A DNA stretch of 24,929 bases from Paludibacter sp. Its GTDB lineage: Bacteria > Bacteroidota > Bacteroidia > Bacteroidales > Paludibacteraceae. Positions 1 to 7,726 of the stretch are shown one piece after another (the first letter of the stretch is position 1; each line of letters starts with the position of its first letter). The notes below the pieces were generated by a model, which was not told the DNA's origin, did no database searches, and saw nothing but the letters and a program-made list of their open reading frames with translations. Location: NCBI GenBank assembly GCA_024709185.1, contig JANJXE010000149.1, forward strand, positions 1 to 24,929, given 5' to 3'. The translations under genes were made by a program, and so were the position numbers.

Positions 1-1
1 T

Positions 2-3000
2 ATTGATGCCCAATCGAGTACCATTGTATTTGATGGAACCATTCCCCAAAAATTAAAAGGGAACACTGCATCAGCACTTAAAAATGTGACTGTGAACAAC
101 GGGCAGGGCCTGACGCTGGAGAAAAACCAACAACTTACCGGGGCCCTCACCTTAAGTAACGGCATAGTGAACACCGGTACAAACAAACTTGAATTATCAT
201 GTGATGCCAGCACTTCAGGCCAAAGTAATACCAGTTATGTGGAAGGTAAACTGGCAATGGACTATTGCGGTACGACCTCCAAATTATTCCCTATTGGTAA
301 AAATGGAATCTATCGTCCGGTTACAGTAACCCGAACTTCAGGAGAAACAGGCACTACAACTATTCAAAGCGAACAAATCGAGAGCTCAATTTCCGGAGTT
401 TTACCATCCAACACAAGAGCTTTCTCTTCACGATACTGGACTATTACACAGCCATCAGGTACCGAAACCTATACGATACAACTGACCGATGCTGCTTTTC
501 CAATTTATGGCACACCTGTTATATTAAAAGGAGATGGCAATTCGGGTTCGACACTTACAGCTATTCCTGCTACCCGGGATAACAATACCTTTACCATAAC
601 CGGCATCAGCACTTTTAGTGATTTTACTGCCGGTGATGAATGTCTGCCTCCAACGATAACCACCCAACCTGCCAGTCAAACCGGATGCGAGCTTAATAGC
701 ACGCTAAACTTTACAGTTGTAGCAACAGCTATCGAGGGAGAAACTTTTACTTACAGTTGGGAAGTAAAAATTGGAGAAACCTGGTCGACTGTTAGCGACG
801 GAGGTGTGTATTCGGGAGCTACCACTGCTATCCTTACAATTACAAGTCCAACTTACAGCATGGACGGGTACAAATACCGTGTAAATGTGATTAGACCCTG
901 CGAGGGTTTTGCGACTTCCAGCGAAGCTACCCTGACTGTTAATCCTCAACCTCAGGGTAGTTTAAGTACAGCGCAATCGAATATTTGTAAAGGAACCATA
1001 GGCGAGCTAATCTGGACTGCTACCCTGGGCACAGGCCCCTACGATATCACCTACAATACAGGAGGAGATGATATTTTAGTGGAAGATGTAGTTTCCGGCA
1101 CTCCTTTCACAGTTGGACCTGTTAATGTCACCACCACATACACCCTGGTTTCTGTTACCGATGCAAACTGCACGCGTACTTCCGGCTTTACATCAGGCAG
1201 CGCTCAAATTACTGTAAATCCTTTCGTCACATGGAATGGATCCGTAAGCACCGATTGGTTTGTTGCCGGAAACTGGTGCGGTGGTGTTCCTACATCCACA
1301 GACGACGTGCTCATTCCGGATGTCACCAACCAACCAATCATTAATGCAAGCGGTGCAACCACCCAATCCTTACTCATAGAAAGCGGCGCAACCCTTGAAA
1401 TAACAGGTGCGAATACGCTTAGTGTTACCGGCAACCTGACAAACATCGGAGAACTGTATATTGGTGAAAACAGCAATGTCACCATAACGGGGACCCTGGA
1501 AAATGACAATACAATTTTTACAAAAAACAGTTTACCGGTAAAACCATCGTACGATGGCACCATAGTTTACGATGGCACTACAGCACAAACACTGGTTGAT
1601 GCTTCCTATTTTAATCTCACTATCGATAACACCGCAGGCGTATCCTTACCCGCGTTAGCCAATATTTCTGCTACACTGCTAACCATTAATTCGGGAGCCC
1701 GGCTTGAAATAGGAACCGGAACTGCTATGACGGCTACTACCATCGTAAACAATGCAGGGACGAGCGGAATCCTGATTAAATCGGCAGCCAATCAACCAAA
1801 TGGCAGTCTGGTGTACTTTAACTCACTGGAGAATCCGGTAAGTGCTACGGTTGAGATGTACTCCAAAGCTTTTAAATCAACAGAACCAATTGCGGGCAAC
1901 TATTACAATTGGCAATATTTTGGAATTCCTCTTCGGGAACTAACTACGGCTTCTCCTACATTCGATGGATCATTTGTACGAAAATACAATCCAGCAGGAA
2001 GTACTAATCTTGGGACCTCAGAAGCACCTATCATCCGATCGCTTTGGGAACCGTTGAACAACAGCTCATCACTTTCGGCTTACACAGGGTATGAAATAAC
2101 GCATAACACTGCTCGCACCATTACCTTTGCCGGAACGCTGGAAAACGGGAATTTTCTTCGCGATGCCAACGATCCTCTGATTTACTACCCTGATGCTGCA
2201 TTCCCCGGGCAATACATCTTCGCTAATCCCTATACGGCTGCTATCGACATCACCCAGATAAGCTTTGGAGCAGAAACAGAAGCAACTGTATATTTATACA
2301 ATACAGGAAGTTATGGTGATTGGGTAAACGGAGGTGGAACAACTGGTGAAGCTGCTGGTCAGTACGTATCCATTCCAAAAGAACTGGCTACAACACCTAC
2401 AGGACTTACCCGGAAAATTCCTTCAATGCAGGGCTTCTTAGTAAAAAAACTAAATAAAGATGCAAGTAATCCGGAAAGCTTCACCTTTGAAATATTTTAC
2501 AATACTGTAATTACAAACAATACTACTGCCCAACGTGTACCCCGGCAAACTAATCCCGTGAATATCTCCGGCACACCCGGGAGCCAATTAACAGCGGATA
2601 AAAGTTCCCAGATACCAGCAAACGAGACAACAAGCACGAATCTTCCCTACACACTGATCGATGTGAAAGGACGTAACTTTAACGATCGGCTTTGGTTATT
2701 TACGCATGGTGAATGCAGCAATCGCTTCGACAATGGCTGGGATGGGGAAAAACTAATCACTAATCCTTCGGCTCCACGGCTTTTTGCCCTATTGCCCGAC
2801 CGCGACTATCAGGTACATACAACCAACAATATTCACAATACAACACTTGGTTTCATGCCGGGCACTGATATACAGTACGAAATCATATTCAAACATAACG
2901 GTATTGAAAACCGGTATCAGCAGGGAATTTATCTGGAAGATCTTCTCAATGGGAGCCTTACCGACATTTCATCTAACAACGCCCGCTATCTGTTTAGCTC

Positions 3001-3286
3001 TTCAGCAACTGATCCTGTAAAACGTTTCCGTATACGTGTAGGTGGAGAGGCTGGTATGAACGATAATTTTGATGAACTTCTGGCATATGCGCTGCAAAAC
3101 GACATTGTATTAAATAATTTCTCATCAACAGATCAAACAGTTACTTTATTCGACACCATGGGTAGAAGCCGGCTCGTGCTGAATTCACTCAAAGGATCGC
3201 GCAACCGTTACCCGACAAATCTTCCGTCAGGGGTTTACATCGCTCATTTCAGTTCGGGAAAAACCTTTAAACTAATTCTTAACTAA
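2..3286 (+). CDS. Large T9SS-exported surface protein, 5' end outside window
   Basis: The reading frame is open to the left edge, so this is the C-terminal 1094 residues of a longer protein; the GTG at 86 is not a real start. The last ~70 residues (about 3080-3286) have the form of a T9SS type A sorting domain, with a GRSRL-type strand, then PSGVYIAHF and a short polar end. A RYLFSS...RFRIRVG segment before it is typical of the region preceding such domains. Upstream are an Ig-like domain (about 644-946, TQPASQ start, YSW and YKYRV core strands) and a WNGSVSTDWFVAGNW motif (1232-1276), common at the start of beta-helix repeat regions in Bacteroidota surface proteins. The composition is rich in Thr, Asn, Ser and Gly. 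Known role of such domains: export across the outer membrane and attachment to the cell surface. The specific function (adhesin or matrix protein) is unknown. Confidence 0.85.
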   Translation: MDAQSSTIVFDGTIPQKLKGNTASALKNVTVNNGQGLTLEKNQQLTGALTLSNGIVNTGTNKLELSCDASTSGQSNTSYVEGKLAMDYCGTTSKLFPIGKNGIYRPVTVTRTSGETGTTTIQSEQIESSISGVLPSNTRAFSSRYWTITQPSGTETYTIQLTDAAFPIYGTPVILKGDGNSGSTLTAIPATRDNNTFTITGISTFSDFTAGDECLPPTITTQPASQTGCELNSTLNFTVVATAIEGETFTYSWEVKIGETWSTVSDGGVYSGATTAILTITSPTYSMDGYKYRVNVIRPCEGFATSSEATLTVNPQPQGSLSTAQSNICKGTIGELIWTATLGTGPYDITYNTGGDDILVEDVVSGTPFTVGPVNVTTTYTLVSVTDANCTRTSGFTSGSAQITVNPFVTWNGSVSTDWFVAGNWCGGVPTSTDDVLIPDVTNQPIINASGATTQSLLIESGATLEITGANTLSVTGNLTNIGELYIGENSNVTITGTLENDNTIFTKNSLPVKPSYDGTIVYDGTTAQTLVDASYFNLTIDNTAGVSLPALANISATLLTINSGARLEIGTGTAMTATTIVNNAGTSGILIKSAANQPNGSLVYFNSLENPVSATVEMYSKAFKSTEPIAGNYYNWQYFGIPLRELTTASPTFDGSFVRKYNPAGSTNLGTSEAPIIRSLWEPLNNSSSLSAYTGYEITHNTARTITFAGTLENGNFLRDANDPLIYYPDAAFPGQYIFANPYTAAIDITQISFGAETEATVYLYNTGSYGDWVNGGGTTGEAAGQYVSIPKELATTPTGLTRKIPSMQGFLVKKLNKDASNPESFTFEIFYNTVITNNTTAQRVPRQTNPVNISGTPGSQLTADKSSQIPANETTSTNLPYTLIDVKGRNFNDRLWLFTHGECSNRFDNGWDGEKLITNPSAPRLFALLPDRDYQVHTTNNIHNTTLGFMPGTDIQYEIIFKHNGIENRYQQGIYLEDLLNGSLTDISSNNARYLFSSSATDPVKRFRIRVGGEAGMNDNFDELLAYALQNDIVLNNFSSTDQTVTLFDTMGRSRLVLNSLKGSRNRYPTNLPSGVYIAHFSSGKTFKLILN

Positions 3287-3288
3287 CA

Positions 3289-3993
3289 ATGAACCGTTTC
3301 GACACACCAATTGTAAGCATCCTCTTCACCATCGCTTTGCTGGTAGGCCTATACTTTGCCTATCTGTGGGTGTTTGACGAATTTGAAAAACAAAACCTGA
3401 TGCACTATACCGAGGCCTCTTCCGGGCGCATTAATTTGGGCATTTCCGGCGACAAGCGTATTGGAAACAGTTATTCGGGACCGAATGTAAATGCCGGTGG
3501 TCGCAACCGTCGAAGTTCAACACTCCACGTAACTGGTGTGCCTCCTACTGCTGAAGCTTTTGCAGCCAGTCTGATGCTGGCCAATCCGCAGGAAGGAAGC
3601 GCTATGCCCGGGAATAATTCCCTGACACGACGTCGCAGCTCTGGATTTCGGAGTACAGCTGACCAACCGATGGTGTATGCAACACGACCAAGCGACAAGG
3701 TTAACACAGAATTAGGAGGTATATCGGGAGGAATGGGCACCGGAGCATTCTTTGGTCAACGACGTGGCACGTCGGAATCGTCAGTACGTCCTCAGGGTGC
3801 AGTTGTTATTGCACAGAATAATCTGGAAATTCAGCCACGCCCATTCAAAGCAGGCGAGGAGCCTATCAATCCTCCTAACGCCGACCCCGGCTCCGATCCA
3901 CTTAGCAGCGAACAAATTCCGATCCCCGATGGATTATTTGTACTTGTGTTGATGGCTAGTGGATATTCCCTTTGGAAGTTATATCGAAAATAA
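3289..3993 (+). CDS. Small two-helix membrane protein downstream of T9SS cargo
   Basis: I do not recognise a named family for this 234-residue protein. The ATG lies 2 bp after the stop of the large surface protein, so the two are almost certainly co-transcribed and probably translationally coupled. Residues about 8-29 form one hydrophobic helix. The middle (about 40-205) is low-complexity and rich in Gly, Ser, Arg, Asn and Pro, and looks disordered. The C-terminus has PIPDGL (about 213-218), a hydrophobic stretch, GY, and the basic end KLYRK. That order (Pro/Asp-Gly motif, hydrophobic helix, basic tail) resembles short C-terminal sorting tails of Bacteroidota proteins such as those named PID-CTERM, but the fit is only approximate. 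It could equally be a plain bitopic or hairpin membrane protein. Confidence 0.7.
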   Translation: MNRFDTPIVSILFTIALLVGLYFAYLWVFDEFEKQNLMHYTEASSGRINLGISGDKRIGNSYSGPNVNAGGRNRRSSTLHVTGVPPTAEAFAASLMLANPQEGSAMPGNNSLTRRRSSGFRSTADQPMVYATRPSDKVNTELGGISGGMGTGAFFGQRRGTSESSVRPQGAVVIAQNNLEIQPRPFKAGEEPINPPNADPGSDPLSSEQIPIPDGLFVLVLMASGYSLWKLYRK

Positions 3994-4011
3994 TGCTATT
4001 TATCAAAAAGA

Positions 4012-4042
4012 AGCCGCAATTTCTATGAAACTACGGCTCTTT
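4012..4042 (+). terminator. Possible weak terminator after the 3289-3993 gene
   Basis: AGCCG (4012-4016) pairs with CGGCT (4034-4038), and an inner TTTC/GAAA pairing (4020-4023 with 4027-4030) closes a TAT loop. The following CTCTTTAAT is a poor U-tract. The position between convergent genes fits a terminator, but the structure is weak. Confidence 0.35.
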
Positions 4043-4096
4043 AATGAATTCATTTAGCTTTTATGTTGCTCGTTTCATTTTCTGTATTCGCAGCAT

Positions 4097-5173
4097 TTAT
4101 TTCGCCGGTGCCATTTCCTGTATCCGAACCATTCTTCCTGTGGCGGGGTCAACTTCCAACTGAATAGTTTTTGATTTAAAAAGCGATGCATCGTGGGATA
4201 ACAACACTCCGAAATGTGAGATAGAAGCCTGTTCGCGCAGCAGCGTATTCACACCGTCGCTTACTTCGATAGTAGCATTTACAGGTAAAACGGTATAAAG
4301 AGCAACAACAGGCGCAGGGGCTTTCGATTTTTTGGATCCTTTTGTTTTATCTACAACGGGAGCTGTAACAGGAATAGGATCGTGATCGATGGCGAGGTAA
4401 TAAGGTTCACCACCCAGGTCGTCGTTGGCAACTACTCCCCGTTTAGTGGATAAGCGGAACAACAAGGCTTCGTGCTGCGAAGAATCGGGAACCAGGCTGA
4501 TGCGGTGATGAATGATTTCTTTACGCACCTGGCCGGTAAACAGCTCGGTAAGTTCGCGCTCCTGACGATCGAGTCCCTGTAGCATTATTTTCAGAGACTC
4601 ACCATCAGCAGGAAGATGCTCCATTTCACCACTCAGCAGGTTCAGGCGGCTTTCACGGATGGCATAAATCTGATAGGCTGCTCCTTCGGCCATCTTGGCA
4701 GTCGAACCGGCCATCATGTATTCCTGATTCAGGGCTATCATCCCTTCGGGACGGGCAGTAGGTATTTCCATGCGGCGTTCGATGTGATGCTCTTTAATGA
4801 CCTTTCGGGGCGAGGGAACATTCACACCGGCCAGCAAGCCTTCGGGCGTGAGTACCAGTCCCGGAACCAATTCAGGCGAAACAGAAAAACGCAATGCTTT
4901 ATCCACCACGGGGCGCGTTGTCATACGTACCGATTTAAGCTGATAGTTCACCGTTTCTTCGGTTACTACCCTATTGGCTGCCAGGTAACGTTGTGAATAT
5001 TGGTAAAACACGCCGGGCTTTTCGGTAATCTTCTCAATCTCGAGATCGAAAATCAATTCGGTAGCCGGAAGTGAATATACCAACACAGGCTCATCACTGT
5101 GTGCGTAGGGCGATTGTGCCTGAACTGCGGTTAATCCGGCAGTAAGAAGTAAAATAAGAAAGAGCTGTTTCAT
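4097..5173 (-). CDS. Exported DUF4831-like protein
   Basis: A 358-residue protein with a clear signal peptide: MKQLFLILLLTAGLTAVQAQ, cleavage likely after AQA. Length, a first-strand region with EPVLVYSLPATELIF, and a late GGEPYYLAID segment match my recollection of the DUF4831 family, which is widespread in Bacteroidales and has no assigned function. A Lys-rich linker (GSKKSKAPAP, about 284-294) separates the main body from a C-terminal beta-rich region. It has no lipobox, so it is predicted to be soluble in the periplasm or to associate with the envelope without a lipid anchor. It lies 70 bp downstream of topA on the same strand. A TATAGTTG (5216-5223, minus strand) is a 7-of-8 match to TAnnTTTG and may be its own promoter; read-through from topA is also possible because I see no topA terminator. 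Confidence 0.75.
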   Translation of the reverse strand: MKQLFLILLLTAGLTAVQAQSPYAHSDEPVLVYSLPATELIFDLEIEKITEKPGVFYQYSQRYLAANRVVTEETVNYQLKSVRMTTRPVVDKALRFSVSPELVPGLVLTPEGLLAGVNVPSPRKVIKEHHIERRMEIPTARPEGMIALNQEYMMAGSTAKMAEGAAYQIYAIRESRLNLLSGEMEHLPADGESLKIMLQGLDRQERELTELFTGQVRKEIIHHRISLVPDSSQHEALLFRLSTKRGVVANDDLGGEPYYLAIDHDPIPVTAPVVDKTKGSKKSKAPAPVVALYTVLPVNATIEVSDGVNTLLREQASISHFGVLLSHDASLFKSKTIQLEVDPATGRMVRIQEMAPAK

Positions 5174-5220
5174 ACTGTAGTGATTGATCTTTTAAAATTG
5201 ACTCGCGGTCTTTTTCAACT

Positions 5221-5252
5221 ATAAGCCTCAGCACTTCGGCTGCTTATTTTTT
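5221..5252 (+). other. Hairpin with T-run, oriented against topA
   Basis: On the plus strand ATAAG (5221-5225) pairs with CTTAT (5243-5247), and CAGC (5229-5232) with GCTG (5239-5242), with a three-base bulge and an ACTTCG loop. A T-run follows at 5247-5252. The T-run lies inside the 3' end of topA, so as an intrinsic terminator this works only for plus-strand (antisense) transcription. For topA itself the hairpin follows the stop codon but lacks a U-tract. Confidence 0.4.
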
Positions 5253-7574
5253 CTTCCGGGTAAATCCTTTTTTCTTCGCTCCGGCTGCAGGCTGTTTGGC
5301 CACCAGCTCCGCACAATCCTCAGCAGTAAGCGTAGCAGGATCGGTTCCTTTCGGAATTTTGTAATTCGTTTTTTCAAAAGTGAAGTACGGCCCGAAACGT
5401 CCGTTCAGCACCTGATATTCTCCTTTTTCGCCCAGTACACTAATCACCTTGTTTCGTTCGGCTTCACGCTTGGCGATAATAATTTCTACCGCTGCATCAG
5501 CTCCAATACTCATGGGGTCGACATCTTTTGGCAGGGAATAAAAAGCTCCATCGTGACGAATATACGGCCCAAAACGACCAATGGCTACCGTCATATCTTT
5601 TTCTTCAAACTGACCAATAGTGCGCGGCAGTTTAAATAACTCGAGTGCTTCTTCCAGACTGATATTTTCAATCGACTGATCCTTACGAAGCGATGCAAAC
5701 TGTGGTTTTTCGTCTTCTTCGGCAGTGCCGATTTGTGCCACTGGTCCATAACGGCCAATCTTTACCGAAAGCTGACGACCACTCACCGGGTCAGTGCCCA
5801 AAATACGTTCGCCCGACTGGCGTTCCGAATTCTTCAGTGTATCTTCTACAATAGGATGGAATTTTTTGTAAAACGAATCAATCGATGATACCCAGTTCAC
5901 TTTTCCTTCGGCCACCGAATCGAATTCTTTTTCGATGCGTGCAGTGAAGTCGTAACTCATAATCGACGGGAAATATTCGGTAAGAAAATCGTTCACCACC
6001 ATTCCAATATCGGTTGGAAAAAGCTTGGCCTTTTCAGCTCCTGTATTTTCAGTGTGATTCTTGTCGTTGATTTTGCCGTTTTTAAGCGTCAAAAGATTGT
6101 ACTCACGTTTTTCAGCCGGACGATCACCTTTTTCCACATAGGTACGGTTCTGTATCGTGGTTATGGTGGGTGCATAAGTTGAAGGACGACCAATGCCCAG
6201 CTCTTCTAGTTTACGTACCAGACTGGCTTCACTGTAACGTGGAGGACGTTGGGTAAAACGCTGCTGAGCAGTAATTTCCGCCGCATCAAGCACTTCGCCC
6301 GATTTCATTTGTGGCAGGAGGCCTTCGGCTTCTGCTTCCTCATCATCGCTCGACTCGAGATACACTTTAAGAAAACCATCGAAAACAATTACTTCGCCGG
6401 AGGCTATAAATTTTGAAGTGCCGGCAGTGGTTGAAATAACGATAGAAGTTTTCTCCAGTTCTGCATCGGCCATTTGCGAAGCGATGGTCCGTTTCCAGAT
6501 TAATTCGTATAGTTTCTGCTCCTGAGCAGTTCCCGTTACAGTAGGCGCATTCATATAGGTTGGCCGGATAGCTTCGTGCGCTTCCTGTGCTCCCTTCGAA
6601 GTAGTGGTAAACTTGCGGATTTTCACATACCTGTCGCCTGCCATTGCTTTAATTTCTGCCTTTGCTGTATTCAATGCCAGATCCGACAGGTTCACCGAGT
6701 CGGTACGCATATAGGTAATCTTTCCCGATTCGTAGAGCGATTGGGCCACCCGCATGGTAAGCGACACCGGGAAGCCCAGTTTACGGGCGGCTTCCTGTTG
6801 AAGGGTAGAGGTTGTAAACGGTGGTGCCGGCGATTTTTTAATCGGCTTTGTGGTGATCTCTTCTACCTTATACGATGCAGTCTTGCTGTTTTCGAGGAAG
6901 TTCAATGCCTCAGCTTTGGTAGCAAACCGGTGTTGAAGTTCGGCTTTGATTACTACAGGATTTCCCGACACATCGGTTCCATTAAGTACGGCTTGTACGC
7001 GGTACGACGATTCAGCAGTAAACAGATTGATTTCGCGTTCGCGTTCCACGATCAGGCGAACAGCCACCGATTGAACACGACCAGCTGAAAGCGACGGTTT
7101 CACCTTGCGCCACAGCACCGGCGAGAGTTCAAAACCCACGATACGATCGAGCACACGGCGGGCCTGTTGGGCATCCACCAGGTGCACATCAATTTCGCGG
7201 GGAGTTTCAATGGCCCGCAAAATAGCATCCTTGGTAATTTCGTGAAAAACAATGCGTTTGGTATTCTTCTTATCTAATTTCAGTTCATCGTACAAGTGCC
7301 AGGCAATGGCTTCTCCCTCGCGGTCTTCATCGGATGCCAGCCATACCGTTTCAGCAGCTTTGGCAGCTTTCTTTAGTTCCGACACCACTTTTTTCTTATC
7401 GGTGGATACAACATAAACAGGCGCATAGTTATTTTCAAAGTCGATACCGATTCCCTTTTCAGCCAAATCGCGGATGTGACCAAAGCTGGACATCACCTGA
7501 TAATCGGCTCCGAGAAATTTTTCAATGGTCTTCGCCTTGGCGGGAGACTCTACAATGACTAGGTTTTTCGACAT
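5244..7574 (-). CDS. topA: DNA topoisomerase I (type IA)
   Basis: This 776-residue enzyme relaxes negatively supercoiled DNA by transient single-strand cleavage. The N-terminal Toprim domain starts VIVESPAKAKTIEKFLG, with Glu9 and the metal-binding acidic triad D82/D84/E86 in SDEDREGEAIAWHL. The catalytic tyrosine is Y288 in GKITYMRTDS, followed by R290. SAGRVQSVAVRL (163-174) and GRPSTYAPTI are further family signatures. The C-terminus lacks the Cys4 zinc fingers of the Escherichia coli enzyme. Instead it carries Toprim C-terminal repeats with GRYGP, GRFGPYIRHDG and GRFGPYFTFE motifs, then a basic tail (KKKGFTRKKK), the usual form in Bacteroidota. The start MSKNLVIVES fits the family exactly. 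A terminator upstream (7673-7700) and a candidate promoter (7606-7613) suggest it is transcribed separately from the M16 peptidase gene. Confidence 0.98.
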   Translation of the reverse strand: MSKNLVIVESPAKAKTIEKFLGADYQVMSSFGHIRDLAEKGIGIDFENNYAPVYVVSTDKKKVVSELKKAAKAAETVWLASDEDREGEAIAWHLYDELKLDKKNTKRIVFHEITKDAILRAIETPREIDVHLVDAQQARRVLDRIVGFELSPVLWRKVKPSLSAGRVQSVAVRLIVEREREINLFTAESSYRVQAVLNGTDVSGNPVVIKAELQHRFATKAEALNFLENSKTASYKVEEITTKPIKKSPAPPFTTSTLQQEAARKLGFPVSLTMRVAQSLYESGKITYMRTDSVNLSDLALNTAKAEIKAMAGDRYVKIRKFTTTSKGAQEAHEAIRPTYMNAPTVTGTAQEQKLYELIWKRTIASQMADAELEKTSIVISTTAGTSKFIASGEVIVFDGFLKVYLESSDDEEAEAEGLLPQMKSGEVLDAAEITAQQRFTQRPPRYSEASLVRKLEELGIGRPSTYAPTITTIQNRTYVEKGDRPAEKREYNLLTLKNGKINDKNHTENTGAEKAKLFPTDIGMVVNDFLTEYFPSIMSYDFTARIEKEFDSVAEGKVNWVSSIDSFYKKFHPIVEDTLKNSERQSGERILGTDPVSGRQLSVKIGRYGPVAQIGTAEEDEKPQFASLRKDQSIENISLEEALELFKLPRTIGQFEEKDMTVAIGRFGPYIRHDGAFYSLPKDVDPMSIGADAAVEIIIAKREAERNKVISVLGEKGEYQVLNGRFGPYFTFEKTNYKIPKGTDPATLTAEDCAELVAKQPAAGAKKKGFTRKKK

Positions 7575-7605
7575 ATATATGGTCTGTTGTGTTAAAAATC
7601 AGCTG

Positions 7606-7613
7606 CAAAATAA
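7606..7613 (-). promoter_or_regulatory. Candidate -7 element for topA
   Basis: The minus strand reads TTATTTTG, 7 of 8 to the Bacteroidota -7 consensus TAnnTTTG. A TTTG lies 21 bases upstream as a possible -33 element. Transcription would begin about 25 bases before the topA ATG, similar to the other leaders here. Confidence 0.4.
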
Positions 7614-7672
7614 CAAAAACAAACAGGTATCATCCAAATTTTGAATCGTTTATTTTGTAATTTTAATCTTTG

Positions 7673-7700
7673 AAAAAAAGCCGGAGTAAAAAACCCCGGC
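7673..7700 (-). terminator. Intrinsic terminator after the M16 peptidase gene
   Basis: On the minus strand a 7-bp stem (GCCGGGG with CTCCGGC, one G-U pair) encloses a TTTTTTA loop and is followed by seven T residues. It begins 26 bases after the peptidase stop codon and lies upstream of the topA promoter. Confidence 0.85.
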
Positions 7701-7726
7701 CTTTAATTGGTTCATTTTACGACTGT

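Noticed and set aside
6576..7088. 170-codon open frame on the plus strand inside topA, and similar ones inside the M16 peptidase, guaA and ileS
   Set aside because: These are antisense or shifted frames of well-identified conserved genes; their translations are Cys/His/Arg-rich without domains, as expected of shadow frames.
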